Origin: Thiotrichales bacterium
Lineage (GTDB): Bacteria > Pseudomonadota > Gammaproteobacteria > HK1
Assembly (NCBI GenBank): GCA_026709935.1
Contig: JAPOSC010000004.1
Span: forward strand, 204,630-268,629
Direction of reading: 5' to 3'
Length of the DNA: 64,000 nt
Part shown: positions 1 through 7,931 of the stretch, piece by piece
Position numbering within the stretch: position 1 is the stretch's first letter
How the letters are laid out: each line of letters opens with the position of its first letter
Notes under the pieces: generated by a model
Told to the model about the DNA's origin: nothing
The model's input: only the letters and a program-made list of their open reading frames with translations
Databases searched by the model: none
Translations under genes and position numbers: made by a program

Positions 1-560
1 ATGTCATAGACCTCGGCGCCCGCCTCCAGCTCGTCGATCCGGCGCTCCAGAGACCCGAAACGCTGCAGTGCGTCATCGACACGGCCGTCGTGCAGTGCCT
101 CCTTGACACGCACCCGGCCCTTTGCGGTCTTCATGCGCAGTTCGATGGAATCCCTGCGAGCCTTGGCTTCGTCGATCTTCGCCTGCAGCCGGGAGAGATC
201 CTCGCTGTGGCGGGCGAGGCTCGCCTCGATCACCTCAAGCTCCTCGCGCAGCAGCACCGCCTGATCCTCGAGCTTGCGCTTGACCAGAAGTGCACTCTTT
301 GCAAGGTCTTCGCGACCCTTGCCGAGTGCGAACGCCGCCTTGTCCTCCCACTCTCGCCCGCTGGTCTCCAGGCGCTCGATCTTGCGCTCGATCTCTCGCT
401 TGTCGGCAATGGTCCGCACCGACTGGGACCGCACCTCGACCAGGGTGTCCTCCATCTCCTGAATCATGAGCCGAATCATCTTGGCCGGATCCTCGGCGCG
501 CTCAAGCAGGGCGTTGATGTTCGCGTTGATGATGTCGGTGATGCGCGAAAAGATGGTCAT
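1..560 (-). CDS. pspA: Phage shock protein A (PspA/IM30), 3' part outside the window
   Basis: The minus-strand frame opens at the ATG at 560 and runs off the window start, giving about 186 residues of a protein usually near 220. The N-terminus MTIFSRITDIINANINAL is the amphipathic membrane-binding helix of PspA. The rest is charged and heptad-rich (for example RLMIQEMEDTLVEVRSQSV), as expected for the ESCRT-III-like coiled-coil hairpin. PspA binds stressed inner membrane and, when free, inhibits PspF. The divergent pspF and the sigma-54 site upstream support the assignment. The C-terminus and any pspB/pspC lie outside the window. Confidence 0.93.
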   Translation of the reverse strand, partial: MTIFSRITDIINANINALLERAEDPAKMIRLMIQEMEDTLVEVRSQSVRTIADKREIERKIERLETSGREWEDKAAFALGKGREDLAKSALLVKRKLEDQAVLLREELEVIEASLARHSEDLSRLQAKIDEAKARRDSIELRMKTAKGRVRVKEALHDGRVDDALQRFGSLERRIDELEAGAEVYD

Positions 561-609
561 GTCCGTCTGTCTCCATGGTTGTGGAACGGGAACCTGCGGA
601 CTCGATCAT

Positions 610-626
610 TGCGATGTTCGTGCCAA
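610..626 (-). promoter_or_regulatory. Sigma-54 (-24/-12) promoter of pspA
   Basis: On the minus strand the site reads TTGGCACGAACATCGCA. It matches the sigma-54 consensus YTGGCACGRNNNTTGCW at every fixed position except one T to C. GG and GC elements have the standard spacing. It points at pspA, whose ATG lies 50 bases downstream, and is next to the gene for the enhancer-binding protein PspF. This is the known arrangement of psp loci. Confidence 0.88.
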
Positions 627-734
627 TTCGTAACTCATTGATTTATCGTGGAACCAGATTCGTTCACTGACGAATTCCGCTCATCTTCTTTATCTATTCG
701 CAAAATACTTGGCGTTTTTCGCTATCATTCGCTG

Positions 735-1766
735 ATGGCCACTCCACCCCACATTCTCGGTGAGGATCCTTCCTTCCTGGAAGTGGAAGAGCAGATCTCC
801 CGCCTCGCCGCCATCGACAGGCCATGTCTCGTGATCGGTGAACGGGGAACCGGGAAGGAGCTGCTGGCCACACGCCTGCACTACCTCTCCCCTCGCTGGG
901 ATGGACCGTTCGTGAAGATCAACTGCGCCGCGCTCGCCGAGTCGCTGCTCGACACCGAGCTGTTCGGCCATGAGGCGGGCGCATTCACCGGGGCACAGCG
1001 TCAGCATATCGGCCATTTCGAGCGCGCCGACGGCGGCACCCTGCTGCTCGACGAAATCTCGAACGCTTCGACCGCAGTGCAGGAGAAGATACTCCGGGTC
1101 ATCGAGTACGGCGAAATGGAGAGGGTCGGCGGGCGGAGAACCATTCAGCTCGATGTGCGGGTGATCGGGGCGGCGAATGTCGATCTGCCTTCGCTTGCCC
1201 GCGATGGGAGGTTCCGAGCCGATTTGCTCGATCGGCTCGCCTTCGAGGTCGTCACGATCCCACCGCTTCGCGCCCGGCCCGCCGACATCATGACTCTGGC
1301 CAATGCGTTCGCCCTGGAGATCACTGGCGCCCTGGGCCAGGACGTATTCCCCGGATTCAGTCCGAGAGCCGAGGAGTCGTTGCTCGGACACTCCTGGCCG
1401 GGAAACGTGCGGGAGCTGAAAAACGTCGTCGAGCGCGCCGTCTATCGCTCTGCGTCATCGGATACACCGGTCGACACCGTGGTCATCGACCCGTTCGAGA
1501 ACAGGTGGCGTCCGTCTCGCGGCCCGATCGGAACGGATCATGGGCGGCCAAGCCCCGCGCCGCCGTCGCACGCGCATGAACCCGCGCCGCCAAGTGTGTC
1601 TCCGGAACTTCCGGTCGATTTCCAGGCCGAAGTGGAACAATTCGAGCGCGGCCTGCTGGAACGGGCGCTCGAAGCATCCCGGCACAGTCAGGTCGGGGCG
1701 GCAAGCGCACTTGGGCTGGGATACCACCGGCTCAGGAGACTACTGAAGAAGCACGCGCTCATCTGA
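735..1766 (+). CDS. pspF: Psp operon transcriptional activator PspF (sigma-54 enhancer-binding protein)
   Basis: 343 residues from the ATG at 735. The frame is open from 648, but homology to PspF starts at MATPPHILGEDPSFLEV. An AAA+ domain carries Walker A GERGTGKE (residues 35-42), the sigma-54 contact loop GAFTGA (82-87), Walker B LLLDE (103-107) and the RADLLDRLAF/WPGNVRELKNVVER region. The C-terminal Fis-type helix-turn-helix ends in YHRLRRLLKKHALI. There is no N-terminal receiver domain, as in E. coli PspF, which PspA controls directly. The linker before the HTH is Pro-rich (about residues 255-285) and makes the protein somewhat longer than the 325-residue E. coli protein. Confidence 0.95.
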   Translation: MATPPHILGEDPSFLEVEEQISRLAAIDRPCLVIGERGTGKELLATRLHYLSPRWDGPFVKINCAALAESLLDTELFGHEAGAFTGAQRQHIGHFERADGGTLLLDEISNASTAVQEKILRVIEYGEMERVGGRRTIQLDVRVIGAANVDLPSLARDGRFRADLLDRLAFEVVTIPPLRARPADIMTLANAFALEITGALGQDVFPGFSPRAEESLLGHSWPGNVRELKNVVERAVYRSASSDTPVDTVVIDPFENRWRPSRGPIGTDHGRPSPAPPSHAHEPAPPSVSPELPVDFQAEVEQFERGLLERALEASRHSQVGAASALGLGYHRLRRLLKKHALI

Positions 1767-1966
1767 ATCGCCCCTTCAACCGCTCCCGGCCACGACCGGG
1801 GAACCAGGTAGCGTGTCATTTCGACTCCTGAGCTTTCGGGGAAGCTCGTGCATACAGGCCGGAGACACCGGGCGGAATGTCAAAGTGATGCGCGGCCGAG
1901 AACTGCTCGGGCGCTCGTGACTCCGGGTCAGGGGAGTCGGGGCGACGGGTCGTGCGTCCCGACCCT

Positions 1967-2335
1967 TCAGGCCGCTTGCGAAGAACCGACGGAGCCGCCG
2001 GAGGCTTTCGAGCCGGCTCCGCTCTTCTTATCCGCCGACTTGGAGTCGGAGGATTTCGAGTCGGTGGACTTCGAGTCGGAGGAATTCGGGCCCGGCTTCG
2101 AATCGCCCGAGCTCTCGGTCGAATCCGTTTTTTCCTTGGCCTTGCCCTTTCCCTTGTCGCGGAAATCGGTGACGTACCACCCGTCGCCCTTGAGGTGGAA
2201 CGCGGCGGCGCTGATCAGCTTCCTGAGTCTCAACTTGCCGCAGGCCGGACACTTGCGCTTGGGGCGATCACTGAACTTCTGGATGAATTCGTGACGGGCA
2301 CCGCAGCCCCTGCACTCGTACTCGTAGATCGGCAT
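1967..2335 (-). CDS. FmdB-type zinc-ribbon protein
   Basis: 122 residues starting MPIYEYECRGCGARHEF, the hallmark FmdB/CxxC_CxxC zinc ribbon. Two CxxC pairs (CRGC and CPAC) lie in the first 40 residues. The family is small and putatively regulatory, with no settled function. The C-terminal half is low complexity, with repeated SDSKS units (residues about 75-105) and many Lys and Ser, so it is probably disordered. The frame is open upstream to 2608, but the family start is the ATG at 2335. In many proteobacteria fmdB precedes aspS; here it stands alone before a tRNA gene. Confidence 0.88.
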   Translation of the reverse strand: MPIYEYECRGCGARHEFIQKFSDRPKRKCPACGKLRLRKLISAAAFHLKGDGWYVTDFRDKGKGKAKEKTDSTESSGDSKPGPNSSDSKSTDSKSSDSKSADKKSGAGSKASGGSVGSSQAA

Positions 2336-2693
2336 GTTCCAAGTCCCTCTCGGCCGCGCTGCTGATCGGCCGACATAGGGCCACGGGCGGTGAAATTCAA
2401 GACGGCGAATCATACAGTGAAGGGAGGAATGTCGGGTCGTACCTCCGGTCGGCTCGATCTGGGGCACCGTCTCGACTGGATACCGAACCATGCGCGAGAT
2501 CACCGACGACTTCGGGAGGATGGCCCTTTCCGCCGGGCGAGAGCACGGCTTCGAAGCATACAGGCCGGAGGCCCGGGCCGAGTTTCGAAGTGAGGCACCA
2601 CCGCGCATGCCGGGTTTCCCATCATGGTGCTAGACTGCATGCACCCAATCGTCGCCTCCCATCTTGTGCGGGAGACGCACCTTCCAGACTCCG

Positions 2694-2770
2694 GGGCCTG
2701 TAGCTCAGTTGGTCAGAGCGGCGGACTCATAATCCGTTGGTCGCAGGTTCGAGTCCTGCCGGGCCCACCA
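2694..2770 (+). tRNA. tRNA with CAU anticodon, probably tRNA-Ile2 (lysidine type)
   Basis: The 77-nt cloverleaf includes encoded CCA. The acceptor GGGCCTG pairs with CGGGCCC (one T-G pair). The D-arm is TAGCTCAGTTGGTCAGAGC, the anticodon arm CGGACTCATAATCCG, and the T-arm GCAGG-TTCGAGT-CCTGC. CAU occurs in Met and Ile2 tRNAs. The GGGCC acceptor and the TTGGTC variable region resemble bacterial Ile2 more than elongator Met, so Ile2 is preferred. The stretch after it looks like an accessory island. Confidence 0.9.
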
Positions 2771-3056
2771 ACCAAATCAACGATTTCCTCCCTGTTATCC
2801 CCTGAAAAATAAGAAGATTCCTGCTCAACCGCCCGCGGGCGGCGATCGCGCGGAGCTTCGGGATCACCGAAGCCTGCTGGCGGATGAGCACCAGATTGAA
2901 GTGCTCGTCGTTCGTATCGTCGTTCTTGTAGGTCCTGACCTCGACCCGGGCATGCGTCACGCCGGCGGGGATTCCTGGTGACTTTTTTTCGTGATAATTG
3001 ACGCATCCGCCGTTGATTGTCATGATATTCCGCATCAGAACTGCGAATTGTCATCA
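2771..3056. other. tRNA to ATPase gap; unrecognised minus-strand reading frame
   Basis: Directly after the tRNA a minus-strand frame (3035 to 2727) encodes a protein-like stretch, VEVRTYKNDDTNDEHFNLVL, then IRQQASVIPKLRAIAARGR, before running into the tRNA. I do not recognise it and it may be the decayed end of an imported gene. A run of seven T at about 2983-2989 precedes GATAAT, a possible -10 element for the plus-strand ATPase. No integrase is visible next to the tRNA. Confidence 0.3.
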
Positions 3057-4211
3057 ATGTCCCCGCCCGAAGTGCCCCGCCACCTCCAGATCGCGCCCGT
3101 GCTGGCGAGCAAATCCTGCTTTCTGTTCGGACCCCGTCAAACCGGCAAGTCCACACTGATCCGCCAGCAGCTTGCCGGCTGCCCGGTGTACGACTTGCTC
3201 GATCAGTCGCTCTTTCTCCGGCTCTCGCGCCACCCGGCGCTGATCCGCGAAGCGCTGATGCCCGAAACGTCCCTCGTGGTCATCGACGAGATTCAGAAAC
3301 TCCCGGTATTGCTGAACGAAGTGCATCTGATGATCGAGCGGCACGGGGTCCGGTTCCTGCTGACCGGCTCCAGCGCCCGCAGCCTGCGCCGCAAGGGCGT
3401 GAACCTGCTCGGCGGCCGGGCCCGAGCCCGCACGCTGCACCCGTTGACCCGGCATGAGTTGGGTGCGCGCTTCGACCTGCACCGCGCCCTCGAGTACGGC
3501 TTGCTGCCGTCGGTCTATTTCTCCGATGCGCCCGATGAGGACCTGGCCGCCTACGCCGGCGACTACCTCAAGGAAGAGGTGGCGGCGGAAGCGGTGGTGC
3601 GCAACGTCGGTGCGTTCAGCCGCTTTCTGAGCGCCGCCGCGTTGAGCCACGGGCGGATGATCAACTTCGCAGGATTCGCAAGCGATACGCAGGTGCCCGC
3701 GTCCACGGCGAGAGCCTACTACGACATCCTCAAGGACACATTCATCGCCCGCGAGGTGCCGGCCATGACGCAGACCCGCAAGCGCAAGGCGGTGTCCACC
3801 TCGAAGTACTACCTGTTCGACATCGGTCTGGCGCGGCACCTGCAGGGCCGCCGGGGGCTGGCGCCGGGCACGCCGGAATACGGGGAAGCCTTCGAGAGCT
3901 TCATCCACCAGGAGATCGCCGCCTACTGCAGCTACCATCAGCTTGACCCGCCCGGTTACTGGCGCTCGAAATCCGGATTCGAGGTGGATTTCGTGTTTCA
4001 GGGCCTGGCCGTCGAAGTGAAGGCGAAGGCCCATGTCGGCGCCCGCGACTGGCGGGGTCTTGCCGCGTTTGACGAGGAAGGCATCGCCGAACGCCGCCTG
4101 CTGGTGTGCCTGGAGCCCGTGCGCCGCCTCGTGGGCAGTATCGAGATCATGCCCTGGGACGCATTTCTGGATGCGCTGTGGCAAGGGCGGCTCGTGAACG
4201 GCCACCACTGA
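3057..4211 (+). CDS. AAA family ATPase with DUF4143 domain
   Basis: 384 residues from the ATG at 3057 (the frame is open from 2991). Walker A is GPRQTGKST (about residues 24-32). Walker B is VVIDEIQKLP, and sensor LLTGSSAR follows. The second half is the DUF4143 module, ending in EVDFVFQGLAVEVKAKAH, a D...ExK arrangement like PD-(D/E)xK nuclease cores. The family is common in accessory regions and its role is unsettled, with DNA-binding or defence-like functions proposed. It stands alone. A relative with a similar layout lies at 6488-7693, probably from separate acquisitions because the sequences diverge strongly. Confidence 0.88.
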   Translation: MSPPEVPRHLQIAPVLASKSCFLFGPRQTGKSTLIRQQLAGCPVYDLLDQSLFLRLSRHPALIREALMPETSLVVIDEIQKLPVLLNEVHLMIERHGVRFLLTGSSARSLRRKGVNLLGGRARARTLHPLTRHELGARFDLHRALEYGLLPSVYFSDAPDEDLAAYAGDYLKEEVAAEAVVRNVGAFSRFLSAAALSHGRMINFAGFASDTQVPASTARAYYDILKDTFIAREVPAMTQTRKRKAVSTSKYYLFDIGLARHLQGRRGLAPGTPEYGEAFESFIHQEIAAYCSYHQLDPPGYWRSKSGFEVDFVFQGLAVEVKAKAHVGARDWRGLAAFDEEGIAERRLLVCLEPVRRLVGSIEIMPWDAFLDALWQGRLVNGHH

Positions 4212-4507
4212 ATGTTCGATTCACCGCTGCCTCGCATGTCCTGCTCGGCATCTGTCCAGCGCTCCGGCCGCAAGCGCGACTCTGCCCCACCCGCCCCGGC
4301 AACCCGCGCCGATGGGGCACCTGTCCACCGAGCCACGCTCAGTGTCGGCTCGGCGCACTTGCGCCCCGCGATGCCGAGGGCCTGTGCTCCGTCGGTGGCC
4401 ACGTAGGTCCAGAAGGTCGCGGGGCGGGGAATGTTTGACACGGTGATGGTCAACCCATACATTGCCCGCCGAGACGCAAGGACCTTTGGCCTTGCCCTCC
4501 TTCCGAG

Positions 4508-4530
4508 GCCCGCGCTCCGGCGCGGGCTTT
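4508..4530 (+). terminator. GC-rich hairpin followed by TTT
   Basis: A perfect 8-bp stem, GCCCGCGC/GCGCGGGC, with loop TCCG, is followed by TTTCGTGT. It resembles a short intrinsic terminator for the ATPase gene, or a start-proximal hairpin of the next gene. Its position argues that the next gene starts after it, not at 4462. Confidence 0.45.
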
Positions 4531-4533
4531 CGT

Positions 4534-5313
4534 GTGTCTGGAACCTCGAATGACGTATTCGGACACATTGGCCCGTACGTCGGTCGACAGCACCCGAGGT
4601 ACAACGACAGTCCCGTGTTCGGCTTTGCCGGATTAGTCCTTCCGGTGAATGAGGTGCGTAGCTTCGGGACGTGGTTCTTCCAGCACAAGTGCCAACTCCT
4701 CGACTTCGAGCTCGAACGTTCGGGCGAGCATCCCGCTCAATGGGAGAAGAAGGGCTCGAGCCTCTACACGGTGACCAACGTCGAACGGTATCGCGAGCTG
4801 AGAACGTTCACGAACCGCATGTTCAACAAGATCGAGGCGATCGGAGGTTTCGTGATCTACGTTGGGATCAGGAAGACTGCTCCACCGCAGTCCCACTCCC
4901 CGAATCGCCTCTACCGCAACGTCCTTCTCGAAGCGGTCAAGCGGATCGATCAGTTCTGCGAGGTGGACTGCCGTCCGTCGGACAACTTCCTCCTCGCTCT
5001 TGACGAGCATGATCAGCGGGCCGCATTGATCACCGAAGTGTCGAGAGCCATGTACGCGGGCCCCGAGCGGCGACGATACCTCATCGAGCCCCTGTTCAAC
5101 CTCGAAAGTCACCGTTACCAGACCATACAGGCCGCCGATTGGATTGCTGCGCTGGTGGGGCGCCTGGGTGCTGTCTGGTCAGATCCGGAGTCCTACTCAG
5201 AGAATGGAGTATTCCGTCGTTATTTCGAGCATCGGCTCAATCGCATCAGTCGACGGAGCGGAATTCGGCAGAGGTCAGCAGAGAACGCCTCCCTCCGCGT
5301 CGGGTCGGTGTAG
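4534..5313 (+). CDS. DUF3800 domain protein, N-terminus uncertain
   Basis: The body is recognisable as DUF3800: NDSPVFGFAGLVLP, then LRTFTNRMFNKIEAIGGFVI, ALDEHDQRA and a late YQTIQAADWIAALVGR. DUF3800 proteins have an RNase H-like fold and lie in accessory or defence-rich regions. The reading frame is open from 4462, but a terminator-like hairpin at 4508-4527 favours a later start such as the GTG at 4534. The expected family opening, Y-V-D-E-S-G, is absent in this frame. A near match (SVDST) is in another frame that has an ATG at 4550, so a frameshift near 4590 is possible. Length from 4534 is 259 residues. Confidence 0.7.
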   Translation: MSGTSNDVFGHIGPYVGRQHPRYNDSPVFGFAGLVLPVNEVRSFGTWFFQHKCQLLDFELERSGEHPAQWEKKGSSLYTVTNVERYRELRTFTNRMFNKIEAIGGFVIYVGIRKTAPPQSHSPNRLYRNVLLEAVKRIDQFCEVDCRPSDNFLLALDEHDQRAALITEVSRAMYAGPERRRYLIEPLFNLESHRYQTIQAADWIAALVGRLGAVWSDPESYSENGVFRRYFEHRLNRISRRSGIRQRSAENASLRVGSV

Positions 5314-5855
5314 CGAGGGCCTCCGGTTCATCTTGACCCCCTTCATCGTCACCGACGCGGCGACCCGCGCCGAACTCGAACGCGGGGTGCTGCCCGATCA
5401 GGGGCGGTCGCGTCATTCCGGGCCACGCCTCCGAACGCGCGGGCGTTGAGGGCGGCCGAACTCTTCCGGGAGCTGCCGGCAGAACACCCGGACAATCCCT
5501 ACGCGGGTCAGATCCGGGCCATGCAGCGGGACAACCCCGAATGAGCAAGGATCGCCGGCGAGATCAGGGCGATGCGGCGGGCCGGAATCATCGACTGAAC
5601 GACCTCGGCGGGGCGGTCAGACCCCGCCGGGTTCGTCATCCACGATTCGGCCCAACGTGACGGGTGCCTTCGGGGCAGCCCTCGACTCAGGCGTGCCCTG
5701 GGTGCACCGGGTGACCCTGGGGCTCGCATCATCTTTTCCTATCGCCCGGATAGGAAAATCGTTCTGGACGGTGCGGGAAGTCTCTGCAAGCATTCCTTCC
5801 CATCAGCCCCCCCCGGGCTGCCAGGTAGACCACCAGACCGCAAGGAGAACAATCC
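5314..5855. other. Gene-poor stretch with coding debris and a palindrome
   Basis: No intact gene is seen. At about 5448-5544 a plus-strand frame reads AAELFRELPAEHPDNPYAGQ and then IRAMQRDNPE before a stop. It looks like the C-terminal end of a larger, lost protein. At 5734-5758 there is a perfect 10-bp inverted repeat, TTTTCCTATC-GCCCG-GATAGGAAAA. Its GATAGGAA half also occurs in the leader shared by 31.0-31.2 kb and 57.9 kb. A strong ribosome site (AAGGAG) precedes the next gene. Confidence 0.45.
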
Positions 5856-6329
5856 ATGAAGATGCTCAAGATCGCAGCGTTGACCCTGGCCGGTGCCCTC
5901 CCTCTCCTCCCCGCCATTGCGACGGCGCAGGACGACGGCGTGACTACTATCAAGTTCAGCCGGTCAGCGTATACCGTATTCGGAGAAGGCAATGCTCTGG
6001 AGTTCACGGTCGTCAAGGACGGCCCCGCCGAAGTCCAGATCCTTTGGGCGGCCGGCGCCACTGCCCCCAATATAGCCGGAAATGGCGACGGCAGGGCGGC
6101 GACGGTGGGCAAGGACTTCGTGAAAGCCAGCGGGTCGCTGTTCTTCTTTGCGGACGACACCGAGAAGACCTTCACCGTGGAGACGATTGCTGACGAGGAG
6201 GTGGGGGAACCGCCTGAAATGTTCATGGTCGGTTTGGCCTTTTCTCCGTTCGATACCCACGGGAATAAGAGGGTGGAGTTCGCCTCGTACTATGCTAACC
6301 AAGCCGTTGGCGTCATCCTCGATTATTGA
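5856..6329 (+). CDS. Secreted Calx-beta-like protein
   Basis: 157 residues with a Sec signal peptide, MKMLKIAALTLAGALPLLP, cleaved near ATAQDDG. The mature part is one beta-rich domain: IKFSRSAYTVFGEGNALEF early, then DFVKASGSLFFFADDTEKTF and VETIADEEVGEPPEMFMVGL. That is the pattern of a Calx-beta domain (GxDF, then TF.V.I.DD...E..E.F.V.L). A periplasmic or extracellular calcium-binding or adhesion-type role is an inference. AAGGAG lies 8-9 bases before the ATG. A related small secreted protein is at 58023-58580. It stands between remnants and two strong hairpins. Confidence 0.72.
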   Translation: MKMLKIAALTLAGALPLLPAIATAQDDGVTTIKFSRSAYTVFGEGNALEFTVVKDGPAEVQILWAAGATAPNIAGNGDGRAATVGKDFVKASGSLFFFADDTEKTFTVETIADEEVGEPPEMFMVGLAFSPFDTHGNKRVEFASYYANQAVGVILDY

Positions 6330-6350
6330 ATTGTCGATCAGGCCTGGACA

Positions 6351-6411
6351 GGCGACAGGGCGGCGGTAGTCGCCCTGTCGCCTTGTGGCACTGCCCTCGG
6401 CGAGGGCAGTG
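6351..6411 (+). terminator. Two consecutive strong hairpins
   Basis: The first hairpin is GGCGACAGGGCG/CGCCCTGTCGCC with an 8-nt loop (6351-6382). The second is CACTGCCCTC/GAGGGCAGTG with a 3-nt loop (6389-6411). Both stems are perfect and follow the Calx-beta gene stop by 22 bases. U-tracts are weak (TTGTGG, ACTCCTTTG), but this is the likely 3' end of that transcript. Confidence 0.6.
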
Positions 6412-6451
6412 ACTCCTTTGCGACCAAAATCGAGCAGATCGTAAAATGGTG

Positions 6452-6479
6452 TTGACCATTCGACGATAGAAACGATAAT
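6452..6479 (+). promoter_or_regulatory. Sigma-70-type promoter, nearly leaderless
   Basis: TTGACC and GATAAT are separated by 16 bases. The expected transcription start, about 7 bases after 6479, is at or next to the ATG at 6488, so the ATPase mRNA would be leaderless or nearly so. No Shine-Dalgarno sequence precedes that ATG, which fits. Confidence 0.5.
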
Positions 6480-6487
6480 TGTCGGAT

Positions 6488-7693
6488 ATGGTATCGCCCA
6501 GAATCTACGATTCCCTGTTCGCCGAACATCTGGCGAGTCACCGTCAGATGGCGTTTGTCAGCGGGCCGCGTCAGGTCGGCAAGACCACCGCCTGCCGGTT
6601 TCATGCTGATGCCTATGTCAACTGGGACAACATCGACGACCGAGAGCTGATCCTCGCCGGGCCCGGCACTCTGAGCAATGTATTCGGGCTGGAGCGTCTG
6701 TCCGAAACCACCCCTGTGATCCTGTTCGACGAACTCCACAAGTTCCGGCGTTGGAAGCAGTTCCTGAAGGGATTTTTCGATACCCATGCCGAGCGCGTCC
6801 GAGTCATGGTCACGGGAAGCAGCCGCATGGACATCTATCGTCGCGGCGGGGACAGTCTGATGGGAAGATACTTCCCCTATCGGATGCACCCGTTTTCCGT
6901 GGCCGAGACCATCACGCAGGAACTCCCCGACGCGAAATGCATCTTGCGTCCACCACGTCCGGTGGACGAAGCGGAATTCCGGGCCCTCTGGCATCACGGT
7001 GGTTATCCGGAACCGTTCCTCAAGCGCAATACGCGTTTCAGCCGCCGCTGGCAGTCCCTGCGCCTGGAGCAACTGGTCAGGGAGGATGTCCGCGACCTCA
7101 CTCAGGTCCAACAGCTCGACCAACTCGAGATCATGGTGCGGTTGCTGGTCGCCCGGTCGGCACAACAGTTGATCTATGGCAACCTCGCCCGACAGGTGCG
7201 TGTGTCCGTCGACACCATCCGTCGGTGGGTCGCCGCGCTGTGCGACTTGCATCTCGGATTCGTCGTCAGACCGTGGTTCAACAATGTCTCCCGATCGCTG
7301 CGCAAGGAACCAAAATGGTACCTGCGCGACTGGGCGTCCATCGACGATGTGGGCCAACGGGCGGAGACGTTCGTCGCGTGCCATCTCCTGAAGGCGGTGG
7401 ACGGTTGGAACGACATGGGTCTGGGCGATTTCGATCTCGGTTACCTGCGCGACAAGGAGAAACGGGAGGTCGACTTTCTGGTGGTGCGCGATGGCCGGCC
7501 CTGGTTTCTTATCGAGGTGAAGTACGCCGACGAATCCCTCGGTCCGTCTCTGAAACGCTACCAGCACCAGATCGGTGCGCCATTCGCGTTTCAGGTCAGC
7601 ATCGATGCCGACTACATCGACAAGGACTGCTTCGCCGCACCGGGGCCACCGCTGATCGTGCCGGCGCGGACGCTTCTTTCCCAGTTGTTGTGA
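6488..7693 (+). CDS. AAA family ATPase with DUF4143 domain (second)
   Basis: 401 residues from the ATG at 6488; a TTG at 6479 is in frame but overlaps the -10 box. Walker A is GPRQVGKTT (about residues 26-34), Walker B is VILFDELHKF and the sensor is VMVTGSSRMD. The DUF4143 half contains a winged-helix-like stretch, LARQVRVSVDTIRRWVAAL. It ends with KREVDFLVVRDGRPW and LIEVKYAD, the conserved D...ExK trio. It differs from the 3057-4211 protein in most positions, so this is not a recent duplication. Cellular role unknown. Confidence 0.88.
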   Translation: MVSPRIYDSLFAEHLASHRQMAFVSGPRQVGKTTACRFHADAYVNWDNIDDRELILAGPGTLSNVFGLERLSETTPVILFDELHKFRRWKQFLKGFFDTHAERVRVMVTGSSRMDIYRRGGDSLMGRYFPYRMHPFSVAETITQELPDAKCILRPPRPVDEAEFRALWHHGGYPEPFLKRNTRFSRRWQSLRLEQLVREDVRDLTQVQQLDQLEIMVRLLVARSAQQLIYGNLARQVRVSVDTIRRWVAALCDLHLGFVVRPWFNNVSRSLRKEPKWYLRDWASIDDVGQRAETFVACHLLKAVDGWNDMGLGDFDLGYLRDKEKREVDFLVVRDGRPWFLIEVKYADESLGPSLKRYQHQIGAPFAFQVSIDADYIDKDCFAAPGPPLIVPARTLLSQLL

Positions 7694-7733
7694 AACACTG
7701 TGCCCCGCTCTCCCGAACCATGGGCAATACGCA

Positions 7734-7925
7734 ATGCTCCACGTCAGCGACATCCTGATCGAGCGCCACGACCTGGGCTCGTTCGCGGAGCTCGTCGAGG
7801 CGGTTCGGACCCATGCCCGGAAGGAGCGATTCCTGCGCATCGACGTGAAGCCACCGTTCGCGGATACCCCGGAGAACTGGGAGGATGTGCTCGAAAGTGC
7901 GTTCACGTCGGCCGCAGGCCGGTAG
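7734..7925 (+). CDS. Small hypothetical protein upstream of the Cas6-like gene
   Basis: 63 residues starting MLHVSDILIERHDLGSF and ending ESAFTSAAGR. It is not recognised. No clear Shine-Dalgarno sequence precedes the ATG at 7734. It ends 6 bases before the Cas6-like gene and could be its translationally coupled partner, or the C-terminal scrap of a lost gene. The amphipathic composition and codon use resemble its neighbours. Confidence 0.5.
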   Translation: MLHVSDILIERHDLGSFAELVEAVRTHARKERFLRIDVKPPFADTPENWEDVLESAFTSAAGR

Positions 7926-7931
7926 CCGACG

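Noticed and set aside
2390..2593. 67-residue plus-strand frame upstream of the tRNA
   Set aside because: Arg-rich composition with no recognisable motif, and it overlaps the promoter region of the FmdB gene.
1848..2608. Word GCATACAGGCCGGAG on both sides of the FmdB gene as transposon ends
   Set aside because: The shared word is only about 15 bases, in direct orientation, and flanking bases do not match. No transposase is present.
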